Assembly: GCA_003258725.1 (NCBI GenBank)
Contig: QHMG01000011.1
Location: 1 to 50,870 of the forward strand
From: Candidatus Melainabacteria bacterium
GTDB taxonomy: Bacteria; Cyanobacteriota; Vampirovibrionia; Gastranaerophilales; Gastranaerophilaceae
Reading direction: 5' to 3'
DNA length: 50,870 nt
The stretch's first letter is position 1; each line of letters begins with the position of its first letter. The position numbers and the translations under genes are program-made. The notes below the pieces were generated by a model, which searched no databases, was not told the origin of the DNA, and was given only the letters and a program-made list of their open reading frames with translations. Below are positions 1-6,789 of this stretch, piece after piece.

Positions 1-35
1 ATATATGAAATATTTACTTTGAGTCTTGAGAGCAT
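1..35 (-). CDS. possible 5' end of a gene running off the left edge
   Basis: An ATG at position 35 on the minus strand opens eleven codons (MLSRLKVNISY) before the window ends. There is no convincing Shine-Dalgarno sequence. The support is indirect: the 87 bases in front of it resemble the 86 bases in front of the ATG at 50866, with conserved promoter-like boxes at matching distances. Too little protein is visible to name it. Confidence 0.3.
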   Translation of the reverse strand, partial: MLSRLKVNISY

Positions 36-60
36 CTTAATCGTTCTCTCGGATCTCGTA

Positions 61-93
61 CTTTATTAAAGTATTTTTATTCTAAAAAATTGC
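61..93 (-). promoter_or_regulatory. promoter-like element, GCAATTTTT-N15-TTAATAAAG class
   Basis: On the minus strand GCAATTTTT lies at 93-85 and TTAATAAAG at 69-61, exactly 15 bases apart. The second box ends 25 bases before the ATG at 35. The same two-box arrangement with the same spacing is found at 1680-1648 and 50808-50840. The first box occupies the -35 region but is unlike TTGACA, so an activator or alternative sigma factor is possible. This is inferred from the repeated pattern. Confidence 0.4.
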
Positions 94-166
94 TACTCTC
101 ATGAAATTTTAAGTTTACAAAAGTTAATAAATTCCTAAAAGTCATATTGCATAGCTTTTCAGCAGT

Positions 167-1363
167 TTAGCCATTAATTAGGTTTTTAAAGTTGATTAGT
201 GGGTCTCTAACAATTTTCTTTGCAACTTTTTGCTTATAAATATTGTCTGACAAGACCGTTGCAAGTTCTCTATAGCATTGAGCTATATTGGAACTTGGGT
301 TTATATAGCTTGCTGGAAGTCCTTTGTTTATTGAAGACATAATTGTAAAATAGTTGTTTGGAATTTTCCAATAAACCTTTTTATTTAGTGCATTCTCGAC
401 ATCTTCAACTGTAACTTCATCATTTTCCATGTATCTATTGATTACAATTTTTGTTTTATCTTTGTCGTAACCAAGTCTTTCAAAGATGTCTAGACAACGT
501 TGACAGTTTCTAATTGCAGGTAAGTTAACAATAGTTACTAGCATAATAAAGTCTGTATTGTCAAGAACTGTAATAGTTTTACCGTCGAAAGTGTTACTTG
601 TATCTACGATTACATAAGAAAATTTTTCTCTTAGTGCATCAAAAAGTTTTGTAATTTGTTCAGGTGTAATATCTTTTGCTTGTTCCATATAAGGTGGATC
701 TGCTAATATATACAAATTTGTATCTTTATAGTGTTCTAAAGTGCTTTCTAAGAAGCTTTCATCTGTTCCGTCAAGGTTTTTAACTACATAAGAGATGTCA
801 AAAGAAGGTTTTATATCCATAAATGTAGCTACATCACCCAATTGAAAGTTCATGTCAACAAGTGCAACTTTTTCTTTTGTAATGTTAGCTATTTCAAGTG
901 CAAGATTTGTTGAAATAGATGTTTTACCGATACCGCCTTTGTTTGAGAAAATAGTTATAACCTTACAGTTTGTAGTTTTTTCTCTACCATAGGTTTGTTC
1001 ATTCAATTTATTTATTGTTGTTACAAAATCATCTTTAATAATCGGTTTTGGTAAAAATTCTCTTGCGCCAGCTCTCATCGCTTTTATAATTGAGTCAGTG
1101 TCATAGCTTAAAGCTGTAACAACAAACTTAATTTGTTGCTTTTGAGTTGTAATTTTTTCAATTAATTTAAGAGTTTCGGGTTGATTTTTAGTAATATCAA
1201 TGATAACTAAGTTGGGTATTTCTTTTATAATATGTTCATACGCATTTTCTATGGAATTAAATACATCTGAAATTTCAAGGCATTCTAGCTCGTTAGCGTA
1301 ATTTTGTATTAATTCTCTTGAATTTTCGTCTGAGTCAATAATAAAAGTTTTTAGCTTGTGCAT
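167..1363 (-). CDS. cpaE: CpaE/TadZ-like receiver plus MinD/ParA-type ATPase
   Basis: 398 residues. Residues 1-120 form a receiver domain with acidic D10/D12, phospho-acceptor D56 (NLVIIDITK), T83 and K106. Residues 130-390 are a MinD/ParA ATPase with the deviant Walker A motif KGGIGKTS (signature K142, P-loop K147). Receiver-ATPase fusions of this type are CpaE/TadZ proteins, which position pilus or Tad secretion machinery at the membrane. A Shine-Dalgarno AGGGGAT precedes the ATG. The hairpin at 1400-1435 separates it from the small gene upstream. No other pilus gene is adjacent, but pilT lies at the other end of the window. Function as a pilus localisation factor is inferred from the family; a role in another polar system is possible. 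Confidence 0.8.
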   Translation of the reverse strand: MHKLKTFIIDSDENSRELIQNYANELECLEISDVFNSIENAYEHIIKEIPNLVIIDITKNQPETLKLIEKITTQKQQIKFVVTALSYDTDSIIKAMRAGAREFLPKPIIKDDFVTTINKLNEQTYGREKTTNCKVITIFSNKGGIGKTSISTNLALEIANITKEKVALVDMNFQLGDVATFMDIKPSFDISYVVKNLDGTDESFLESTLEHYKDTNLYILADPPYMEQAKDITPEQITKLFDALREKFSYVIVDTSNTFDGKTITVLDNTDFIMLVTIVNLPAIRNCQRCLDIFERLGYDKDKTKIVINRYMENDEVTVEDVENALNKKVYWKIPNNYFTIMSSINKGLPASYINPSSNIAQCYRELATVLSDNIYKQKVAKKIVRDPLINFKNLING

Positions 1364-1399
1364 GATTATCCCCTTTGTTTATTAATATAACATAAACAA

Positions 1400-1435
1400 A
1401 AGTACGCCTCAAATCTAATATTTGAAAGCGTACTT
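1400..1435 (-). terminator. hairpin terminator between the 47-aa gene and cpaE
   Basis: AAGTACGC (1400-1407) pairs with GCGTACTT (1428-1435). Inside it TCAAAT (1409-1414) pairs with ATTTGA (1420-1425) around a 5-base loop. On the minus strand the stem is followed by a U-rich run (TTTTGTTT). It lies just downstream of the gene ending at 1459 and upstream of cpaE. Confidence 0.6.
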
Positions 1436-1458
1436 AATGTTATAATGATATTAAATTT

Positions 1459-1602
1459 TTATTTTTTTACTGTTAGCAAGATTGCAGCAAGTTTTTTGCC
1501 ACCTCTAGGTAAACCAATTTCTTTTACCTCACTAGTTTTCTTTGGAGGTTCTGATGGTTGTTGATAGTTAATCAAAAAGTGCATAAATTCATCACTAAAC
1601 AT
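1459..1602 (-). CDS. 47-residue small protein, unknown function
   Basis: A 48-codon frame begins at ATG 1602 behind a strong Shine-Dalgarno (AGGAG, about 6 bases from the ATG) and ends at TAA 1459, just before a hairpin terminator. The product begins MFSDEFMHFLINYQQ, has a Pro/Lys-rich middle (PSEPPKK) and ends in a basic, hydrophobic tail (GGKKLAAILLTVKK). No signal peptide or known domain is visible. A promoter-like element of the GCAATTTTT-N15-TTATATAAG class lies 45 bases upstream. I do not recognise it. The promoter, ribosome site and terminator together make expression likely. Confidence 0.65.
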   Translation of the reverse strand: MFSDEFMHFLINYQQPSEPPKKTSEVKEIGLPRGGKKLAAILLTVKK

Positions 1603-1647
1603 TTTTTCTCCTTTTGGATATCTCCAAAGTTTCCACTACACGTTACT

Positions 1648-1680
1648 CTTATATAAAAACATTTTGCTAATAAAAATTGC
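1648..1680 (-). promoter_or_regulatory. promoter-like element, GCAATTTTT-N15-TTATATAAG class
   Basis: GCAATTTTT at 1680-1672 and TTATATAAG at 1656-1648 on the minus strand, 15 bases apart and 45 bases before the ATG of the 47-residue gene. The boxes and spacing match those at 50808-50840 exactly and those at 93-61 closely. Confidence 0.45.
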
Positions 1681-1719
1681 CTTTTTTCTAAAAAACTTTT
1701 ATTTTATTTAAAAATATGC

Positions 1720-1725
1720 TATAAT
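1720..1725 (+). promoter_or_regulatory. -10 box TATAAT for the receiver gene at 1748
   Basis: A perfect TATAAT covers the first two bases of an upstream in-frame ATG at 1724. Transcription would begin near 1732, so that ATG would not be in the mRNA. Translation should start at ATG 1748, which has AGAGG at 1736-1740. No good -35 box is visible. Confidence 0.6.
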
Positions 1726-1747
1726 GAAACTCAATAGAGGTTATATT

Positions 1748-2584
1748 ATGGCTAAATTTGACATGGAATTAGATGATAACTTTATCTCAAAGTTATTTGA
1801 ATTGACAGATGCTTGCCCACCATCTGGTGACGATTTGAACTTGCAAGCATTAAAAAAACAGTTATATGAATTAGGTGTTATTTTAAAGAATCAATCAGAA
1901 GAAATTGAAGAGTTAAAAACTAAACTTAAAAAATCACGTAGGCATGTTTCATTAAGTGATGATGAGTCAAACAATGATAAAAAGAAACTTTCTGCGTATA
2001 CTCCAACTGCTACTCAAAAAGCACCAGAAGAGGAAATGTTTGAAAAATTTAAAATGTCGCCTCAAACAGAGTCTACAACGCATAAACCTCAAGGGGCAAA
2101 TGATACGCCGGTTCCAATTAGCTATTCGATGCCATCTATTATGTTTGTTGAACCATCAGTTATTAATCACGTTGATAAAGAGGTTTATGATGATGACGGA
2201 AAACTTGCAAAAGGGCGTGTGCTTATTATTGATGACTTAGGTGTAGTTACTTACCAATTGAGCGTATTATTTAAGCATGCCGGTTATTTACCTGTAACCT
2301 CTAAAGAAATTTATGAGGCTGTTGATAAATTTAAACGTAACTCTTATGACTACGTTATTATGGACTTATTTATTCCGACTGAACGTGAAGGATTTATTCT
2401 GCTTGAAGAATTAAAGAAAATTGCAACATCTAGAAATGATTCGACAGTAATAGGTGTTATGTCTGCATCTTCAAGGAAAGACCATAAGCAAATTTGTCAA
2501 AAACACGGTGCTGCCTTCTATATAGAAAAAGTTGATGATTGGCAACGTGAATTGTTTAAATTAATTATGCAATATTCGATGTAG
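1748..2584 (+). CDS. receiver-domain protein with long N-terminal region (CheY-like)
   Basis: 278 residues from ATG 1748, chosen because AGAGG lies 7 bases upstream and a -10 box overlaps the longer frame's ATG at 1724. The N-terminal 55 residues are acidic and probably coiled coil (repeated EEIEELKTKLKK-type heptads). A Ser/Thr/Pro-rich linker follows. The last 120 residues are a receiver domain with the acidic pair in VLIIDD, phospho-acceptor Asp in VIMDLFIP, Ser in VMSASS and Lys in YIEKVDDW. There is no output domain after the receiver, so it probably works by protein-protein contact. It points toward the HNH gene and overlaps its end by 20 bases. Its partner kinase is not in the window. 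Confidence 0.75.
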   Translation: MAKFDMELDDNFISKLFELTDACPPSGDDLNLQALKKQLYELGVILKNQSEEIEELKTKLKKSRRHVSLSDDESNNDKKKLSAYTPTATQKAPEEEMFEKFKMSPQTESTTHKPQGANDTPVPISYSMPSIMFVEPSVINHVDKEVYDDDGKLAKGRVLIIDDLGVVTYQLSVLFKHAGYLPVTSKEIYEAVDKFKRNSYDYVIMDLFIPTEREGFILLEELKKIATSRNDSTVIGVMSASSRKDHKQICQKHGAAFYIEKVDDWQRELFKLIMQYSM

Positions 2585-3095
2585 AGCATTTGTAGTACTT
2601 TTTCCAAGTATCAACATTTTGACTTGCATTTTGTGTAAGTTCAAAGAGTTTACTGTTTGTCGGACGTTCAGGGCGTCTTAGAAGTTTCATGCCAGCTTCT
2701 TTAGGAGTGCGATTTGCCTTGTATTGATTACATTCTTTGCAACAAGCTACAATATTTTCCCACATATCTGGACCCAATCGGGATTTTGGGTATACATGAT
2801 CAAGCGTTAGCTCTTTGCTTGAAAGTTGTTTTCCGCAATATTGACAAGTATAATTATCTCGCTTAAATATATTTTCACGAGAAAATGGCAACTCCTGTTC
2901 TGGAATTGCCATTTCATATTTTAAACGTATAACTTTAGGTATAAAAGTATTATCAATTTTAATATAGTTATCCAATGTTTTTATTGTATCTATACATTCA
3001 ACAGCCTTACCTTTTAATAATAATACTAGAGCACGTCTCCAAGTTGTGATGTGGAGAGGTTCTTCATTTGAATTAAGTAAAAGAACTTGTTCCAT
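2565..3095 (-). CDS. HNH endonuclease family protein
   Basis: 176 residues. The HNH core lies in the middle: CQYCGKQL, then LTLDHVYPKSRLG with the catalytic His, then ACCKECNQYKANRTP. The two Cys pairs form the structural zinc site. The N-terminal region (VLLLNSNEEPLHITTWRRA) is typical of the small stand-alone HNH proteins common in Cyanobacteria and other phyla, whose biological role is unclear. No methylase or restriction subunit is nearby, so it is not obviously a restriction enzyme. There is no Shine-Dalgarno; a GATAAT box lies about 15 bases before the ATG, which implies a very short leader. Confidence 0.85.
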   Translation of the reverse strand: MEQVLLLNSNEEPLHITTWRRALVLLLKGKAVECIDTIKTLDNYIKIDNTFIPKVIRLKYEMAIPEQELPFSRENIFKRDNYTCQYCGKQLSSKELTLDHVYPKSRLGPDMWENIVACCKECNQYKANRTPKEAGMKLLRRPERPTNSKLFELTQNASQNVDTWKKYYKCSTSNIA

Positions 3096-3165
3096 AATTT
3101 GACACTCATAATTATCTGTTACAATAGTAATATTCCACTTTTGTAGACTATTAAAACAATAAAAA

Positions 3166-3199
3166 ACGGAGATTGTAAATATTTTGTTACAATCTCCGT
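3166..3199 (-). terminator. terminator of the ispH-rpsA operon
   Basis: A perfect 13-base-pair stem (3166-3178 with 3187-3199, arm ACGGAGATTGTAA) with an 8-base loop. On the minus strand it is followed by TTTTTTATTG. It lies 32 bases past the rpsA stop. Confidence 0.9.
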
Positions 3200-3200
3200 C

Positions 3201-3234
3201 TAAGATTTATTAATTAACTAAGATTATTAATTAG
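3201..3234. repeat. imperfect tandem repeat, two copies of about 17 bases
   Basis: TAAGATTTATTAATTAAC (3201-3218) is followed directly by TAAGATTATTAATTAG (3219-3234). The second copy covers the rpsA stop codon. Possibly slippage in AT-rich DNA; no function is evident. Confidence 0.4.
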
Positions 3235-4292
3235 TCTTTTTTCATATCTTTTACGCTTAAAGCGATTCTGTGTTCTTGAGGAGTGAATTTCTTAATTAAA
3301 ACTTCAACTTCATCGCCAACTTTGTATAGGTTAAATGGATTTGGATTTTCGCCTAACATTTCAGCAATTGGAAGTAAAGCTTCAACTCCAGGGAAGATGT
3401 TAATAAATGCGCCAAATGTAGCTACTTTATTAACAGTACCTTTTACGACTTGACCTTCTTCAAATTTACCTTCAATTTGTTGCCAAGGATTTTCAGTCAT
3501 ACGTTTTAGAGATAAGCTGATTCTCTTTAATTCTTGGTCAATCTTGATAATTTTAACTTCAATTGAATCACCTAAAGCTAAAACATCGGAAGGATGTTTA
3601 ATTCTTTGCCAAGAAATTTCAGAAATTGGTAATAAACCGTCAATACCGTTGATATCAACGAAAGCACCGAAGTCTGTAATTCTTACGACATTACCTTTTA
3701 CAACCATATCTTCTTCTAATTTAGAAATTACGTCGTCTACAACTTGGTTACGTTGTTCAGCAACTGCTAATCTTTGAGATAAGATTAATTTATTTTTCTT
3801 AGGATCAGCTTCTAATACTTTAACTTCAATTTTTGTATCAACTAAACCTTCAAAAGGTGTACCAGTTCTTAATTGGCTTGATGGAATAAAGCCTTTTAAG
3901 TCAGCAACATCAACTAAAACGCCACCTTTAACGATAGATACAACTTTTGCAAGGATTGTATCACCAACATTTTTAGCATCATTTAATTGAGCCCATGCTT
4001 GAGCGTAAGCGATACGTTTTAATGATAATTGCATAGCTTCATCATCATTTTCTTCTTTTAATACGTAGAATTCTCTAACGTCGCCGATTTGTAATTTATC
4101 AGCATTTTCGTCTTGATTGCCGATTTCTTTGTCTGGTAAAAATGCTTCTGTTTTAGCACCTTTTACGCTAACTAAGTATCCGCCGTTTTCTCTTTTAATT
4201 ACAGTACCTTCAACGATATCAGCTACTGTGTAAGTTTTAGATAGAGTTTCGTCTAATAATTTTTCGAAATCATCCATTTGTGCATTTGTCAT
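3231..4292 (-). CDS. rpsA: 30S ribosomal protein S1
   Basis: 353 residues with four S1 RNA-binding domains, at about 20-85 (GTVIKRENGGYLVSV), 100-170 (KVVSIVKGGVLVDV), 190-265 (VVRITDFGAFVDINGIDGLL) and 277-350 (VNKVATFGAFINIFPGVEALL). E. coli S1 has six domains and cyanobacterial S1 usually three, so this is a shortened form. S1 helps the 30S subunit capture mRNA. Its ATG overlaps the ispH stop by four bases (ATGA), and a strong GGAGGT lies inside the last ispH codons, so translation is probably coupled. A strong terminator follows. Confidence 0.93.
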   Translation of the reverse strand: MTNAQMDDFEKLLDETLSKTYTVADIVEGTVIKRENGGYLVSVKGAKTEAFLPDKEIGNQDENADKLQIGDVREFYVLKEENDDEAMQLSLKRIAYAQAWAQLNDAKNVGDTILAKVVSIVKGGVLVDVADLKGFIPSSQLRTGTPFEGLVDTKIEVKVLEADPKKNKLILSQRLAVAEQRNQVVDDVISKLEEDMVVKGNVVRITDFGAFVDINGIDGLLPISEISWQRIKHPSDVLALGDSIEVKIIKIDQELKRISLSLKRMTENPWQQIEGKFEEGQVVKGTVNKVATFGAFINIFPGVEALLPIAEMLGENPNPFNLYKVGDEVEVLIKKFTPQEHRIALSVKDMKKD

Positions 4293-5161
4293 TCCTGACC
4301 TCCTTCTATTTTTTTATATACTTTATCAATTATATTCTGTGGAGTCGATGCTCCTGCTGTAATAGCTATGTTCTTTGATTTTTCAATTAAATCTTTGTAT
4401 TGATTTAATTCATCATCTTTTTCAATATGGATTGTACTTGTTATGCCAGTTAAAATTTCTGCTAAATGAGTTGTATTAGCACTTTTTTTAGAACCTACAA
4501 CAATTACTAAATCATTTTTTTGCGCAAGCTCTTTAGCTTCAGTTTGACGCATTTTTGTACTTTGGCAAATTGTGTTTACAAGGTGCAATTCTTTTGAAAT
4601 TGTAATTAGATAAGAAACTATATTTTGCAAAGTTTCTATGCGTTGTGTTGTTTGAACAACAACACCAACTTTTTTGTGAGCCTTGATTTTATCTTCAACT
4701 TGTTTTAAGTGTTCGATATCGCTTGCAACAAAAATTTTATCTGTATATTGTTCTGCGTTGGCTTTAATTGCTATAACCTCTGGGTGATCGGCTTTGCCAA
4801 CAATAACGACAAAGTCGCCTTCTTTAGCAAGTTGAATTGCTTGTTGTTGAACTTTTTTTACGTCTAGACAAGTTAAATCAACAAGCTCTAGACCACTATC
4901 TTGAATTTCCTTGATAACGGCTGGAGATGCACCATGACTTCTGATAACACAAATTCCGCTATCAGCTTCTGAAATGTCATGAATTGTTTTGATACCTAAT
5001 TTTTCAAGCTCACTTATTACTTGCGAATTGTGGATTAATTCACCAAGTACATAGACATTCTTATCTGGATTTTCTTCTTTTAGCTTTTTTACTGTTTCAA
5101 CGGCTCTTTTAACACCGTAACAAAAACCTGCATATTTAGCTAAAGTTATATTTTTTGACAA
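4289..5161 (-). CDS. ispH: 4-hydroxy-3-methylbut-2-enyl diphosphate reductase
   Basis: 290 residues, full length. The last enzyme of the MEP isoprenoid pathway; it reduces HMBPP to IPP and DMAPP with a [4Fe-4S] cluster. The three cluster cysteines are C14 (AGFCYGV), C98 (VDLTCLDV) and C199 (NTICQST); substrate histidines lie at H44 (GELIHNSQV) and H126 (KADHPEV). The start is TTG at 5161, with AGGA 8 bases upstream; no in-frame ATG lies nearby. It is followed with a 4-base overlap by rpsA. IspG, the preceding enzyme, is encoded at 32473-33525. A short inverted repeat lies in its leader. Confidence 0.95.
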   Translation of the reverse strand: MSKNITLAKYAGFCYGVKRAVETVKKLKEENPDKNVYVLGELIHNSQVISELEKLGIKTIHDISEADSGICVIRSHGASPAVIKEIQDSGLELVDLTCLDVKKVQQQAIQLAKEGDFVVIVGKADHPEVIAIKANAEQYTDKIFVASDIEHLKQVEDKIKAHKKVGVVVQTTQRIETLQNIVSYLITISKELHLVNTICQSTKMRQTEAKELAQKNDLVIVVGSKKSANTTHLAEILTGITSTIHIEKDDELNQYKDLIEKSKNIAITAGASTPQNIIDKVYKKIEGGQE

Positions 5162-5188
5162 ATAAATTGTCCTACTTTCATTAGACTA

Positions 5189-5204
5189 GAGAGTTGAAAC
5201 TCTC
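5189..5204 (-). promoter_or_regulatory. inverted repeat in the ispH leader
   Basis: GAGAGT and ACTCTC flank a 4-base centre about 28 bases upstream of the ispH start. It could be a small mRNA hairpin or an operator. No U-tract follows, so it is not a simple terminator. Confidence 0.35.
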
Positions 5205-5242
5205 AGTAATAATATTAAAACATAAAAGTAGAAAAATACAAG

Positions 5243-5272
5243 CAAAAAAAAGAACCCCATTTAGAGGTCCTT
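5243..5272 (-). terminator. terminator after the DHH phosphoesterase gene
   Basis: A 9-base-pair stem (5250-5258 with 5264-5272, including G-U pairs in RNA) with a 5-base loop. On the minus strand it is followed by eight U residues. It sits 22 bases past the stop of the phosphoesterase gene and isolates it from ispH. Confidence 0.85.
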
Positions 5273-5293
5273 TTTATCAATTTATTTAGTTAA

Positions 5294-6649
5294 TTAAGCA
5301 ACTTTTGCTTCTGTTTTTGGGGTTGCTGCTTTTGGTGCATCTTTTGCAGCTAATTCTGCATCCAATTCTTTAACCAATTCTTTTACAACTTCTTCTGTTG
5401 TTCTGCCATTTTTAGGAATTTGGAAGGCAGCGGCGTTTTTGTGTCCACCACCATTATATTTTTTAGCAATTTCAGAAACATCGTGGCTTCGGCTTCGGAT
5501 TGAAATAGCTGCTGCGCCACCGAATTCTGCAACTTTGAAACCAACTTCGACACCTTCTAGTTCTGGCAGTCTACCGCAAACATTTTTTACTACATCTTTA
5601 CCTTCTTGTGCATAGCCCTCAGCTTTACAAGCCTTCTTAGCAGCTTTAATGTCAGCATCTTCAATGAAGTAAGCAACCTTGCCAGAGTCTGAATATTGGA
5701 TTTTATCTAAAGCTAACTTTTCAGCAGCTAAAACAACTTTTGGAGTATTGCCTAAAGCGTTTAAGTTAACTTCTCTATTTTGTACTCCAGCTTTCATTAA
5801 TAGTGCCGCATCTTCAAATGTAATTGCATCTTTAGCGTATTTGAAACAACCAGTATCAGTTAACATGCCAGTATACATTGCATCTTTAGCTTCTTTACGT
5901 AAATTTTCAGGTTTTAATCCCAAAGGTTCTACAAATTGCATTGCAATTTCAGCTGCAGCTGGTAGAGAATCATCAATTAAGTTTGCAGTTCTTGCAAATT
6001 TGTTATTAAATACTTTGCCATACTTTTCGTTAAATTCTTCTTTGTATGGGTGGTGGTCGATTTTAAAGTTGTAATTTGCTTTATTGAATACCCCTTTTCT
6101 ATAATCTGGTGCCATTAATTTTGTTTCAGAACAGTCACATGATATTGCTAAGTCGTATTTGCCGTATTTATTTGCAGCTTCGGTAGCTTGTTCTGGTTTT
6201 CCAGGTTTATGAACAATTACGTTTACATCTGGATTTGTATTTAAGTAATCATAATGTTTTGGAAAACGGTCACCAAATACAAATACGTCAACTTTTTTGC
6301 CTGTTGCTTGATTAATCAAGTTTGCCATTGCAAAGGTTGTGCCAAAACTGTCACCATCCGGTGAAGTGTGACCAGAAACTGCAATCTTTTGAACTTTAGG
6401 ATTTTTTATAATACTTGCCATTTTTTCAATGGTTTCTTTGTTATGTGCTTCAGGAGCCCAACCCGTAAAAGATACAGCTAAAGAGTGGTTTCTAGGTTTT
6501 ACTTGACTTCTACCCAAGGCACTCATTTGATCTAAAGCGCTATATTTTAATTCAGGTTTGATATCTGCTTGCGCATTTCTCACTATAGGTGATTTTGCTG
6601 TTTGTGTGTAACCATTAGTTCTTACTGCATTAATTGCACTGACGTTCAT
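5294..6649 (-). CDS. nrnA: DHH/DHHA1 phosphoesterase, NrnA-like (nanoRNase/pAp phosphatase)
   Basis: 451 residues, longer than the usual 310-340. The DHH domain starts near residue 85: SGHTSPDGDS (H94, D98, D100), CDCSE with D172, and the DHH triad at 198-200 (KIDHHPY). The DHHA1 domain carries the substrate motif GGGHKNAAA at 400-408. The family hydrolyses short oligoribonucleotides and 3'-phosphoadenosine 5'-phosphate. The first ~75 residues and the last ~20 (AAKDAPKAATPKTEAK) are low-complexity extensions with no signal peptide. GGAG precedes the ATG. It is a single-gene unit, bounded by hairpins on both sides. Exact substrate is not settled by sequence. Confidence 0.85.
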   Translation of the reverse strand: MNVSAINAVRTNGYTQTAKSPIVRNAQADIKPELKYSALDQMSALGRSQVKPRNHSLAVSFTGWAPEAHNKETIEKMASIIKNPKVQKIAVSGHTSPDGDSFGTTFAMANLINQATGKKVDVFVFGDRFPKHYDYLNTNPDVNVIVHKPGKPEQATEAANKYGKYDLAISCDCSETKLMAPDYRKGVFNKANYNFKIDHHPYKEEFNEKYGKVFNNKFARTANLIDDSLPAAAEIAMQFVEPLGLKPENLRKEAKDAMYTGMLTDTGCFKYAKDAITFEDAALLMKAGVQNREVNLNALGNTPKVVLAAEKLALDKIQYSDSGKVAYFIEDADIKAAKKACKAEGYAQEGKDVVKNVCGRLPELEGVEVGFKVAEFGGAAAISIRSRSHDVSEIAKKYNGGGHKNAAAFQIPKNGRTTEEVVKELVKELDAELAAKDAPKAATPKTEAKVA

Positions 6650-6702
6650 TTTTAAACTCCAAAGTTAAATAAATTGATACTTTTATAAGAACCCTCAAAA
6701 AA

Positions 6703-6729
6703 AAAATTGCCCGCATGGCAGACAATTTT
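6703..6729. terminator. bidirectional-type terminator after glgA
   Basis: A 12-base-pair stem in the minus-strand RNA (6703-6714 with 6718-6729, with G-U pairs) and a 3-base loop, flanked by A-rich and T-rich tracts. It lies about 60 bases past the glgA stop and in front of the phosphoesterase gene. Confidence 0.85.
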
Positions 6730-6789
6730 TCTAAAAATTTTACAAATGTTAATATTGTAAAAAGTACAATATATCTGAATTTTACCTAT

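Noticed and set aside
1724..1747. Upstream ATG of the receiver gene
   Set aside because: It overlaps a perfect TATAAT, so it should not be transcribed; ATG 1748 has AGAGG.
1956..2240. 94-codon overlapping frame inside the receiver gene
   Set aside because: Low-complexity shadow frame of a gene with clear domains; no ribosome site.
2565..3095. HNH gene as part of a restriction-modification or mobile intron system
   Set aside because: No methylase, intron structure or mobile-element ends are visible around it.
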